A stretch of 64,000 nucleotides of DNA, from positions 1-64,000 of the forward strand of contig BCIM01000014.1 of assembly GCA_039545315.1 (NCBI GenBank), in the 5' to 3' direction. The DNA comes from Kondoa malvinella (taxonomy: Eukaryota > Basidiomycota > Agaricostilbomycetes > Agaricostilbales > Kondoaceae). The position numbers and the translations under genes are program-made. This document shows positions 11,309 through 21,207 of the stretch, one piece after another. The first letter of the stretch is position 1, and every line of letters begins with the position of its first letter. Below the pieces are notes generated by a model. It was not told the origin of the DNA and searched no databases. It saw nothing but the letters and a program-made list of their open reading frames with translations.

Positions 11309-12713
11309 CTATTGTTCGGTCAACGCATCCAAAGCCTCCTGGTCCCATTTCTCCAGCAGAGCAGCTGTTAGAAGATCAAGATTAACTCCTCCTTGCATGA
11401 TGTTGTCCAAGCCAGTGGTAGAGATAGGAACTCGATGGTCCGTAACTCGGTCCTGTAGCACACGCGATGAAATGATGAAATGATGGATATGAGCGTTTCC
11501 CGTCGAACGCACCTGAGGAAAATTATAGGTGCGGATCTTTTCGCTCCGCTCATTCGTCCGAACTTGAGAGCGTCTCTGAGACCGACGGGACTGCTCTTCC
11601 AAAACGCGAGAATGATCGAGCACACGCGCACGCAGGACGACGAAAGCGCGAGTTTTGTTTTGCGCCTGGCTTCGACTGTCTTGCATCGAGACAGTAAGAC
11701 CAGTAGGCAGATGCGTCAAGCGGACCGCTGATTCGGTTTTGTTAACGTGCTGATAACGGAAGATCAGGCCAGCACTTTTGAGCTTGCGCAAAGCTGACCT
11801 GTCCTCCCGCCCCGCGGGAACGCATAACCTCTATCTTGACGTCGTTCTCATCCAGAATATCCTTTCCCGTTTGTGCATCTTTTGCATCCGCCAAAGGGAA
11901 GACCTGTCGTGAAATGCTCAATACCACGCACGATACAGTAATGTCTGAAGTACGATAACAGCAACCGTGCTGGTATGCGTCCGACCTGCAGACTCTGTGC
12001 TGGGAACCCGTTGAACCCGATGCACACCGATCTCTTGCTTGAACCTGCCATACGCTCCATTACCCTTGATTTCGAGCAGAACATCGCGATACGCTTGTGA
12101 AGATGGACCAGCCGGCATGGTTGTGGCTTCCATTATTTCCGTCTTCCAGCGGTTGCGTATACACAAGCGTGTATACATTCGCAGAAGCTCGCCTACGAAA
12201 AGAGCGCTTTCTTGACCGCCGATGCCAGCTTTTAGCTCGACCAGGGCTGAGCTAGCGTCATGCTCGTCTAAAGGGACCAAGAGAGCTTTGAGTAGCTCCT
12301 GGGACTCGAGGAGTTGCTCATCAGCAAGTTCTAGGTCCTGCTGCGCCAGAGTTTGCATTTCAGGATCCGGATCGGATTCAGCGAGTTTTTCGAGAGAAGC
12401 CAAAGTCTATTTGTACAGGAAAGGGAGGCGCAAAGCAGCACAAGAGAGAGAGAAAGAGAGGAGAGGAGAAGGAAACAGCATTGGCATTCAATGTCGTGCG
12501 ATGGAAGGGCAAAAGCAAGCATACACCGTAATTGTACTCTAGTTTCCTCACTGCCTCTTGCAAGGCTTCAACCATACGCTTGTCTTGTCCATTCGCCAAC
12601 ACAGCCGAGGCAGCTTGGAGTAATTTTTGTTGGCGAGTTGAGGTTCGAGTCGATATGCAGCGGCATGACGGGCAGGCTAGTCTGTAGGCCTGCAAGGGTA
12701 TCCTCCACCTCAT
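11309..12713 (-). CDS. MRF1: Mitochondrial peptide chain release factor 1
   Basis: Class I release factor that recognises UAA/UAG on mitochondrial ribosomes and hydrolyses peptidyl-tRNA. An arginine-rich, acid-poor N-terminus starting [19 protein letters not shown] fits a mitochondrial targeting peptide. Next come coiled domain 1 ([20 protein letters not shown]), [19 protein letters not shown], and the domain-2 stretch [20 protein letters not shown] with [13 protein letters not shown]. The catalytic loop GAGGQ is split from [17 protein letters not shown] by an intron. The C-terminus is [22 protein letters not shown] is intact. The start at 12713 is the first ATG of the exon carrying the leader. 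Introns about 50-60 nt. It converges with HYM1, with 114 nt between stops. Confidence 0.92.
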
Positions 12714-12889
12714 ACAAGAGTCTGCAAATGCTGGTCGCCCAATGCAATCTTTTTTTTTTCCCTGCCCACCCACAAGCGACTTGTAAATTTTTTCAGGTTT
12801 TGGAGTTCATCCACCGACTCCGTCGCCAAAGGCAGTGCGTGTCCCTGAGCTCCTACTAGCAGGCATCCTAACCGAACCTCAGATTCAAG

Positions 12890-14398
12890 ATGTCTTCTCG
12901 CCCTGTTCGTCCCAAATCCTTCATGATGCGCCTTTTGCTCAAGGCTGACTGCCATTGGCATTCTATATAGACCGTCAACATCCGCAGCGCCGAGGGAGCA
13001 GCTGATGGCACTGTGCCTTTGCGTATGTTCCTATCGTACTGCCAAAGCCAGTGCGCAGGCTTACATTGCTGTTATAGCACACGTCTTCACTGCGCCTATC
13101 CGCCCAGACGTTGTTGCCCTCATTCACAGTCAGTGATTCTGACAGTTGGGTTCACCTCAATTAGTACTCATGGCCGATGCAGAGAATTTGAGCAAGAACA
13201 ACCGCCAGCCATACGCAGTCTCGCCAAAAGCTGGTCACCAAACTTCTGCTGAATCATGGGGTACTGGTCGTGCTGTTGCCCGTATTCCTCGTGTTTCTGG
13301 TGGTGGTACCCACAGAGCCGGTCAGGTAAGGTTCATCTGCGAAAACATCGTACGCATGCCGACCTTCTGCTCGAAAAGGCCGCCTTCGGAAACATGTGCC
13401 GTGGTGGTCGCATGTTTGCACCAACCAGAATCTGGCGCAAGTGGCACGTCAAGACCAACCAGAACCAGCGCCGCTACGCCGTCGTTTCTGCTCTGGCTGC
13501 ATCTGCCCTTCCCGCCCTTGTCATGGCCCGTGGTCACCGCATTGAAGAGATTGAAGAAGTTCCTCTCGTGTTTGCCGATACCATCGAGTCAATTACAAAG
13601 ACCAAAGAGGCAGTCGCTGCCTTGAAGGCCTCAGCTGCTCACGCCGATGTCGACCGCGTCATCAACTCGAAAAAGCTTCGTGCCGGTAAAGGAAAGTCAA
13701 GGAACCGTCGTCACACCCAGCGTCGTGGTCCTCTCATCATCTACAACGAAGACAAGGGTATCGTCCGTGCTTTCAAGAACATTCCGGGTGTCGACACCGT
13801 CAACGTTCGCAACCTCAACATCCTCGAGCTCGCCCCTGGTGGACATCTGGGCCGATTCTGCATCTGGACTGCAGGCGCTTTCGGCATGCTTGACCAAGTG
13901 TACGGTGATGGTGAAAAGCCAGCAGCACTCAAGCGGGACTACTAGTATGTTCTGTTCAGATCAATGCGCCTTTAACGCTGATGCCCTTCTTTTCCATAGC
14001 CTGCCTAGCTCCAAGCTTGCAAACACTGACATCACCCGCCTGATCAACTCTACCGAGATTCAGTCCATCGTGAGACCAGCTGGACCCAAGAAGACCAAGC
14101 GACCATTCGCTCAGAAGAAGAACCCTCTGAAGAACTCTGCTGTCCTCTAGTATGTGCACCCGCTTCACACTTTGATCTTGAGCTTACCTTGCCTAAAGCC
14201 GTCTCAACCCCTACGCACAAGTACTCAAGCGACAAGAAATCAAGAACATCGAGAAGAAGAGGAAGGGCGTGTCAAAGAAGGAGAAGGCAGAGGCCAAGCA
14301 ACCTGCTGTACGTATCTGAGGTTTCGCTCGCTGTTCTATTTCTGACGGTATCGTTGATAAAGGGCAAAGCTTTCCTTGAACAGCTCAATCAGCCATGA
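12890..14398 (+). CDS. RPL4: 60S ribosomal protein uL4
   Basis: Structural protein of the large subunit whose internal loop lines the exit tunnel. Exon 1 is tiny: MSSRP, followed by an intron with donor GTTCGT. Later exons give [51 protein letters not shown] with [40 protein letters not shown], then the long core [20 protein letters not shown] through [19 protein letters not shown]. The eukaryote-specific tail includes [20 protein letters not shown] and [18 protein letters not shown] and ends [11 protein letters not shown]. Seven or so exons, typical of a highly expressed, intron-rich gene. UMP1 follows 143 nt downstream on the same strand. Confidence 0.96.
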
Positions 14399-14541
14399 GG
14401 GAGGACGATATCTTGACGGGTCTTATTGCAATGCATTGCATCTAGAGCTACTACGTTTAGACATCGCTATCCGCAACATTGACTTTAAGTGCGCTTGCGT
14501 GTTTTGCGGCTTCGTCATCTACAACCAAGCAGAAAGCAACT

Positions 14542-15174
14542 ATGGTATGGCATTGCTCTAGTAGGCGCATACGTACATCTGAAGGAGCACTCGTCACGCT
14601 GTCTAGGAATCACTTCGCCTCGTCCCTTCGAATGCATCGGCGCGCACTCTTGAAAGCTCGACTGCTTCGACCTCGGGTTCTTTCATTGGTGTACATGACA
14701 GCATGCGACACGGTGGACCTCGCAGTCTGTCGGCTGAATCGGTAGCCAAGCATCCTCTGCAAGCCAGATTACAAGGCGTTCGTCTCTCTCGAATGCCCAA
14801 TACTCGATGTGTGAAGGACTGAAATGTGTCGTCGTGTTTGCAGTGGCAAGCTACTCAGGAGAATCTCAGGTTTGAGCTGCAGCGTAACCTGTATGGAATG
14901 CACTTTCCGCTCAAGGGTGCAATGGAAAGGCAACTCATCGCACTCGTACGTTTGTTTGAAACCATCATGCCTTCATGCACGCTTATTCATCTCTCGGGCA
15001 TTCTAGAACACGAGTCCTTCTTTATGCGGCCCAGCTGTTTCCAACCTCCACCTGGATATACTGAACGGCAAGGACGAGAGTCTGGATCTGGACGATGTGC
15101 TGGGAAGCGCGCATGGCGATGCGGCGAGATCAGTAGACATACATGCTGTGATGGAACATCGATTAAAGTTGTAA
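14542..15174 (+). CDS. UMP1: Proteasome maturation factor Ump1
   Basis: Chaperone trapped in half-proteasomes that coordinates beta-subunit maturation and becomes the first substrate of the new 20S particle. Inferred exons: 14542-14544 (only ATG), 14607-14777, 14844-14949 and 15035-15174. Reading: M + ESLRLVPSNASARTLESSTA, GSFIGVHDSMRHGGPRSLSA, VAKHPLQARLQG, WQATQENLRFELQRNLYGMH and FPLKGAMERQLIALVPVSNL, then HLDILNGKDESLDLDDVLGS, ending VMEHRLKL. These are the family blocks (N-terminal SLRLVP; RNLYG/G-mer; NLHLDIL-NGKDESLD). The donors of introns 2 and 3 are GTTCGT and GTTTGT. The one-codon first exon is inferred from the ATG immediately followed by a GTATGG donor and a TAG acceptor in phase. 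Confidence 0.88.
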
Positions 15175-15352
15175 TGTTGAGCATCTGGTAATCTGGATTA
15201 CAAGAGCGCATCACCGGTCATTGCACATCTGCTCTCCTTGCTATATCGCTCGCTCCGTTGTGCCCTGATAATGATCTCATTCCAACAATCCCTGATGGTA
15301 CAATGCTTACCACCGAACACGTTATGATCTGCTATGCCATGATGTGCACCCA

Positions 15353-16238
15353 TTAATTACCAGCCTTTTGCTTTAACCTCTGCTCCAGTAGCATGAAAGC
15401 CGACATAGAAGGGTTGGCTGTTTCTTCCGCTTGAGCGGTCGCACTGACAGCAGCTGCTTCTGCTCCGATCGGACCTAACAGCTGAGTCGGCCAATCAAAC
15501 GAGGCCAGGCGCATATGCTTGTCCTTGAGCTGTGCGCGGGCCGACTCGAAGGCGGCTCGATAGTCTTCCAAGTCGGACTGATATACATCGTAGACGCAGT
15601 GTACACAGCCTGGACAAGGTAGCAACATGAGTTACGTGACGCAACACGCACTAGAGCAAAGGAAACGTACCAGACATGCAGCATTCATTTTCAGCAGGCG
15701 GTTTCGGCTTGCTTGGTACCAGTACACCTTCTACCCTTGTGCCCTCTGCAGATGTACCATCTGTAGGCTTTCCCTGGTCTGTTGAGCTGCTGGTGTAGTC
15801 AGCGACCACTGAAGCCTGGATGCCTCGATTGAGTCCGGTGACAGCATCCAGCAGCACAGCAGTCGGCGTGTCGATTGGTGGAGAGCGCAGAGAGAGGGTC
15901 TGTCGTGGGACCTTGCTCCATTGACCGCGAGAATCGAGCTTCAACACATTCCGCAGAGCGTGAGTGATTCGTGTCGTGTTGGGCGATGTTGCAGCGCTGC
16001 AAATGGCCTCTTTGTATGATATTTCCTGCTTGCTGATGACTTTTGAGCGTTTTTGTGTTGATGTTGCTTGACCCAGCACCGTATCTCCAGCCCTCAGTCT
16101 CGCCTCGTCAAGGCCTTTGCAAGATTCTCTCCTCTGGCGACTGTTGACTGCGCGAAGACTATTCTGCTCTCTGATGGCTGCAGACAAGTTACAAGCGGAT
16201 GTTGTTGTTGATTCGGGCTCGGATGTGTATTTTGGCAC
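15353..16238 (-). CDS. Oxidoreductase-like domain protein (OXLD1/YPL107W family), 5' end unresolved
   Basis: The signature is KPKPPAENECCMSG joined by a short intron to CVHCVYDVYQSDLEDYRAA, the cysteine-rich oxidoreductase-like motif (CC-x3-C-x2-C-x-Y-D-x-Y). The family is small and mitochondrial, of unknown reaction. The C-terminal part is helical and ends FMLLEQRLKQKAGN. N-terminal to the motif the frame is open and low-complexity up to an in-frame stop near 16263, but it contains no ATG anywhere. A first exon must therefore lie elsewhere, or initiation uses a non-ATG codon. The frame overlaps the 5' end of the divergent gene starting at 16174. The coordinate 16238 is only the upstream end of the plausible frame. 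Confidence 0.7.
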
Positions 16239-17835
16239 ACTGCATTCGCCAGAGAAGAGACGCTATGCAGAATTGGAGCTAGAGGACGAAGGGGATGTGA
16301 CGCTCTTGGATCCGGACTTGAGAAGCCAATCCCCCTTCAAGAAGCAATGCACCGAATCGATAACAAGACAACAACATGCTGTCTTCGCTGTATCTCCTCC
16401 TGTGCTTGCAAATGCTGGCCATCAGGTGCACGAGAGCCCAATAGCAGGCAACGCAACGCTCGAATTGATCGACTTCAACTCTGAAGCCGTCCCCGCGAGC
16501 ACTGCATATCAACCCCCACCAGTCTCTACTTCGCTACTTGATGCCTCTTTCGCCTCTTCGCCAGCTCAATGTACAAGCTATCAGAACTCAGAACGACAGT
16601 CATTCGAACATGGGTTGCTGCTCAATGCAAATCACCAGTCTCCTCAAGCCCAGCTTCTTCTTCTTGATCCTGCTCAGATACCCACTGAAAACTTTCTCGA
16701 CCTCTTTGCTACTCAATCATCAACACAAACACCCGAGGAGATTGTTCTCGCTGCGGATGGCGCATCGTGTTGTGTCATGAATGATGGACAAGCTGGAAAA
16801 ATACTTCAAGGGCCGAATGAATCGAGTTCTGCAGAGCCTGAGGATGGGTCTTTCGAAAACGCCGCCAGCACCACTCCGCAGTCAAATATCTTGCCAATAG
16901 AAGAACCTTCACTCCTCCAGCAGCCACCAGTTGTTCCAAATGTGAAGGCTTCGGTGCCGAAGGAACAGAAGCGGACACTTCGCTCTCGTTCCGCTATTCC
17001 AGCCAGAGCGATACCTGCAAACAAGCAATTGCGATCTGGAAACAAGGTCTCGCAAACGCAAGACGGCCTCAATGTTTGTTTCGCTCTCTATCTGGACGTG
17101 TATCGGCTGACAATCTTTGGGAACAGAGCAATGCTGAATCAGCAGCTGGTCTCCCCTCTCTCGTCCCGGCTAAAACACGCTCGACCAAAGTGCCAACGAA
17201 AGCACGCAAGCGACTGCCTGTACCGCTTGCGACTTTGACCACAACTCAATCTCAAGCTTCTGAAGCACCATCGGAACCAATCAAGCCTCTATTGAGCGCA
17301 AATCAGCTAAATCAACTCACAAGCCGAAATACAACGCATAACAAGCGAACTTACAACTCGCATTCTACAGTCCTCATCAACAAGGATGGTTGTAGACCAC
17401 CAAGTCCTTCTGCCAAGATCCGCATCGCTGCAACTCAGAAGGACTGCGCGGTCCAACAAGCTACAGAAAATGCAGAGGGGAAGACTCGAACGACCAGGTC
17501 ATCAAGGGATATTTTAGCAGATGATGCAAACAATACAAGTGGTACTGTGCTGGTGCAGCGATCTAGAGTCAAGCGTGTGCAATGGGAAAAGGTCTTGGAG
17601 GGGAATGAGGAAGAAGGTCACGCGAAAAGAGGTCAGCCCGAGACATCAAGAAAAGGCATCCTGCTTGTGAGTATCTCGTAATTGGCCTCATCACTGACTG
17701 ACATGTCGATTATAGCGCAACGGTGCACTGGACACCGCTGGAAATGCGTTGAACGCGAAACAACCGCTGTCACCAATTGTACCGAGGGAGAAGGTCGTGA
17801 TTCAACGGATAGTGTACGATGATGACAGGAAATAG
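16174..17835 (+). CDS. Unrecognised, largely disordered protein
   Basis: About 510 residues in three exons. It starts MAADKLQADVVVDSGSDVYF, then FGTLHSPEKRRYAELELEDE and a long serine/glutamine/proline-rich stretch without a globular domain. A basic cluster KRTLRSRSAIPARAIPANKQ lies near residue 290. Exon 2 adds lysine/arginine-rich segments (PTKARKRLPVP, RSRVKRVQWEKVLEGNEEE), and the last exon ends REKVVIQRIVYDDDRK. Multiple basic patches and absence of membrane segments suggest a nuclear or chromatin-associated protein; this is inference only. Two introns with GT-AG ends at about 17074-17126 and 17667-17715. I do not recognise the family. Confidence 0.6.
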
Positions 17836-17860
17836 TGAATAGCAAGATTTGTCCGACCTG

Positions 17861-18843
17861 CTAGTCACTATCACTGTTGAAGTCGACCATGCCTCGCTCT
17901 TCCTTCTCAGCTTCATTTTGCTCGTCTTCCCTGCTGAACTTTGAAATGTCCAAGTCTTCGCCCTCATAGTCTGCGTCTGAAGATTCGAGACCAGTATTCC
18001 GCTCGAATAATTGTTTGCCTGTTTTCAGAGTAAGCGCGGGTTACACAGGAGAGAGTCGAGCAGTCCATACCTGTTAACCGTTGGGTGACCTTGCGCTCCA
18101 CATCTCGCTCCTTTGTGGACAAGCTAGCTTGACTCTCTTCGAGCGATTTCTGCTTTTCGCGCTGCATTTCCTTCATGAAGGAAACTTTCCATCTGGCGAA
18201 ATTCTCTGCCGTTACTGGAGTCCCACGCGTTCGAGCAGCTTCCGCCTATGGTGCGGATTCATAGACGCTCAGCTGGCATAAGATTGACACGCACTTCTTC
18301 TGCTTTTCGCTCTTCTTCTGCCTGTATTTGATCCGCTTTGATGCCCTTTTGCTTGATACTCTCGGTCAAGGCTTCTGCTAGGATGGAAGACAGGTTGAAG
18401 ATCTGGCCCATGCCCAGGCTGCCCTCAGACTGTAGATGCTATCAGACCTGATTTGTGCAAGGGCAGGACCGTACTTCTTCCAATAAATTGGCTTCCAAGC
18501 TCTTGAGGTCTTCATCATCTAGGTCGCCTTCTATCTGCTCAATACGTAGAATTGGGGCTTCCTCTGGATATGTCGGTGTTCTTTTAATATGTAATGTAAG
18601 CTGGACTACAGCAAGATATAAGCAGCCGGTGCATGAGATGGCAGTCCAGCTCACTTGGATTGCTCTCTGAAGGCTCTGATGGCTGCACTGCAATGGCTAC
18701 ATCCTTGTCCTGAACTTGATTTTCGCGTCATGAGAATTTACAAGTGTTTACGGATACGCGAGCTCACTCTGTAGTTCGCCGACCCCTGTAAAGATGCTTT
18801 CCAGTACGGCTATCTCATCTTGCCATTCTTGCTCATAATCCAT
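17861..18843 (-). CDS. GIR2: RWD-domain protein, Gir2/RWDD1 (DFRP2) family
   Basis: Partner of the DRG2/Rbg2 GTPase and of Gcn1; it works in translation control in the cytoplasm. Starts MDYEQEWQDEIAVLESIF, the RWD helix 1. Then exons give QDKDVAIAVQPSEPSESN, LTLHIKRTPTYPEEAPILRI (the RWD YP-x-E-x-P motif) and EQIEGDLDDEDLKSLEANLL, followed by a lysine/glutamate-rich region with RTRGTPVTAENFARWKVSFM and KEMQREKQKSLEESQASLS. The end KQLFERNTGLESSDADYEGE ... DFNSDSD is the DFRP-type acidic tail (TG-rQLFE). Start ATG at 18843. The gene converges with the preceding gene, with only 25 nt between stops. Confidence 0.87.
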
Positions 18844-18978
18844 TCGAGTTGGTTCATGTGCTGGTTGGAGCAGGACGACCACTCGTGACTCGTGAAATAT
18901 TTTATTTAATCTAACGTCGCTTTCGGCTTCTGACTTATTGCAAGAGCTGTCGCCTCTGGAGCTTGCAGTGTTTTCTCA

Positions 18979-19254
18979 CTATACAGAATCATCCGGCAAA
19001 GCAAGCCAATGGAATGGCAGATCTGGCTTCAAGCCCATGCTTCTAGTGACAGTTCAGTGTCCTGGCAAGCTCTTCGCAGATCTCGGGGTGGACACGCTTC
19101 ACTTCTACTATCAGCAAAGTCTATGCAGTCAATTGATATCTAGAAACGTGCAAGACCGGGTCACCTGCAGGCTAGCATCGCTCGTCTGCCCTGCCTTTTG
19201 TTGTGCCTCCGTGTCCGGACTATTGTTCTTTGGAGCACACAAACCAGAATCTTA
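18979..19254 (-). CDS. Probable exons of an unrecognised minus-strand gene
   Basis: Two blocks read like coding sequence when spliced. One, ending at a good donor at 19164, gives DSGLCAPKNNSPDTEAQQKA and SDASLQ. After a 44-nt GT-AG intron (19121-19164) a block beginning at 19120 gives TLLIVEVKRVHPEICEELAR. A further block ends LPFHWLALPDDSV with a stop at 18979-18981. Upstream (to about 19960) other open pieces occur, such as YLPPDKGQPYTQTGTVSIAK, but I could not join them into one consistent gene, and a separate frame ends at 19252. No domain recognised. Limits and exon order are uncertain. Confidence 0.3.
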
Positions 19255-20376
19255 ATGCTTGTTCCATTTAAGGCCGTGCATTTCTTTTGGTATTTTTGTG
19301 ATCTTCAGCATGCCAGGGCGCGCATGGCCGCGGTGTATAACGATGATGATCGCCCATTGTACATGGTTCACGTCTTCACCGACGGTTAATGTGTTGTTTC
19401 TATCTTGTTGGATATTCTCATGAAATGAATGGCTGCGAGCGTCGTCTGTGTTTTCATGCCGGACAGAGTCTGCATCCGAGGCTTGTACTGCGTGCCCTGT
19501 CATATCTTTCCTCGCCCTACATTAATTTCAACGCTGAGCTGGCTTCCAATGTTGAGGTTGGTGAAGCGACTGCTGGCCAACTATGGGCAATCGTAATGCA
19601 AGACCGATTTCACCCTACTAGCAGCTAGTCCACCATCTATATGATGCTCATGATCCGCTCAGCCAAGATCCCAGCTTTCGCTATCGACACTGTTCCTGTC
19701 TGTGTATACGGCTGCCCTTTGTCTGGTGGCAGATACTTCTTGGCCAGATTCATGCACAGACCAGACCGTCAATCGCTGTATTCAGTCTCTATCAACGATA
19801 ACGATTTGTCCGATTGTACGATTTACGATATTCTCGATTGGCATCGCTTCAAGATATAGCGAGATACTTCGGTACAAGATCAGAAGCCCGCCCCGGCATA
19901 ATCACACCGATTCTACAGCATCCGTATACTTTGCAGTACCTAGCCGCAGGCGGCGCTGACGAGGTAGCATGACTCTGACTGGGGTTGTGCCCAGCTTGCA
20001 GCTTCAGAGGAACAGGGAAAACTTCCAGCTGTTAGAACTGGTAAAAAGACCTTGTGTAATGTTCCAATTGTGAAGCTCAAGGAACTCTAGTGCTGTCTCT
20101 TTCTGCCCGTCGGACCATTACTCGAGAACAGCAGCAGCTGCTGTAGCCTGCAAACAGCAGTCAAGCTAACAACAAGCGAAAAGTTTGAGGCAAAATTTTC
20201 TCGAGTGATCCTCTTTCCGCAGTCGTCGAAAGCATGAGACGAAACACGCGTCGCACGTAGCAGAGCTACTCGAGTAGCTGCGATGGCCACTGGTCACGTG
20301 CGCCGGACTTGAGAACTTACAATCCATGTGACAAAAATTCATGATTGTTATTTCAAATCGACCTGCGATAAATTTT
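19255..20376. other. Unresolved region, no confident gene
   Basis: About 1.1 kb with several overlapping short frames on both strands. An 83-residue ATG frame on the minus strand (19252-19503) ends KEMHGLKWNKH, and other minus-strand pieces look coding-like, but splice joins are inconsistent. Near 20050-20090 the minus strand can read ETALEFLELHNWNITQ, resembling a UBA helix, without a supportable upstream exon. I leave the region unannotated. Confidence 0.4.
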
Positions 20377-20478
20377 GGAGATGTGGCCGAGCGGTTAAGG
20401 CGCTAGATTCAGGTGGCCCCAGGCTTGCCCTGGGAGAAGCTTCTAGTTCATTGCGAGCGCGAGTTCGAATCTGTGAGT
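20377..20478 (+). tRNA. tRNA-Leu(CAG)-like sequence with intron; 3' half does not close (pseudogene or SINE head)
   Basis: The 5' part is a good tRNA-Leu: GGAGATG acceptor strand, TGGCCGAGCGGTTAAGG (A box and D arm), anticodon stem CTAGA, loop TTCAGGT with anticodon CAG, then an intron of about 26-27 nt containing CCCAGG-CTTGC-CCTGGG and the stem's other side TCTAG. A B-box/T-loop GTTCGAATC is present at 20463-20471. The T stem, however, is mismatched, and no sequence complementary to GGAGATG follows, so the acceptor stem cannot form. Both pol III promoter boxes are intact while the 3' end is lost, as in a tRNA pseudogene or the tRNA-derived head of a SINE. The end coordinate is approximate. 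Confidence 0.6.
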
Positions 20479-21207
20479 AGAATCAGCTTACGGCAATGCA
20501 TTTTCTCACCCCATTGGTTCAGCGCCGTCTTCAAAGTGTCCTAGGCTCTTATTTTTTTGGTCAGCTGCTCTCATCGGATTTTTTTTACTCAACTCCAATC
20601 GTGCAGATTCTGCAGCTCCGCAAGTGCGCTCTTTGGCATTTCAAGGACCTGCGTCTCTGCTTATTGTATATAGTGGGATGGCTTGCTTGCCTGGCAGACA
20701 GGTGCTCTTCATTGTTTGAGCTTGCTTGCATTTCGCATGTTCGTGGCCGATTCTGCACGATGAAACTTCGCTTGGCGAGAAGCGACTCTGACGTACACGT
20801 CTCTTGATAGCACAAGATAGAAGCGCAGAGCACAGTTCCGTACAGGCGGGAGGAAGCAAAGGGGNTTTCGTGAGTCTTGCGACTGCGCAGCACAGCAGCA
20901 GCTTGTTTCCGATCTCTGAGAAAAAGACGATGCGATGCCTGTCTTGCTGCATTGACAAGCCCTTCCATCTTGTAAGGAACAGACATCTCACGTTCAAGTC
21001 ATGCAACTTTAATTGGATATGCCAAGAATAAGCGCGAGGTATTTTGTTCTTGCGTTTCACGAAGCGATTGCACTAGGTGTTCCAAGAACAGCGACGATCA
21101 AGAGACATGCGGTGTATGATAGAGTGCCAGTCAAAGCAGCAGAAGATTGTCGAGGGAGATTGTGAACTTGACGAAATGCTTTCAATAGAAAGGATTGAAT
21201 TCATATA
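20479..21207. other. Non-coding or unresolved region with one ambiguous base
   Basis: No recognisable gene. Frames on both strands are short and run across the N at 20865. The region lies between the tRNA-Leu-like sequence and the 3' end of the nuclease-kinase gene. T-rich runs occur near 20551-20590. If the tRNA-like sequence is a SINE head, its body would lie here. Confidence 0.4.

Noticed and set aside
14399..14541. Proteasome-associated control element (GGTGGCAAA) upstream of UMP1, and likewise upstream of PSMA2 and PSMA1
   Set aside because: I looked for the motif and its reverse complement in the short upstream regions and did not find it.
20040..20110. UBA-like helix ETALEFLELHNWNITQ on the minus strand
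   Set aside because: An in-frame stop lies just upstream and no acceptor gives a consistent preceding exon; too short to call a domain.
20641..21060. Minus-strand frames of 133 and 139 residues running over the N at 20865
   Set aside because: Overlapping frames of low complexity with an undefined residue, no motifs, and no splice support.
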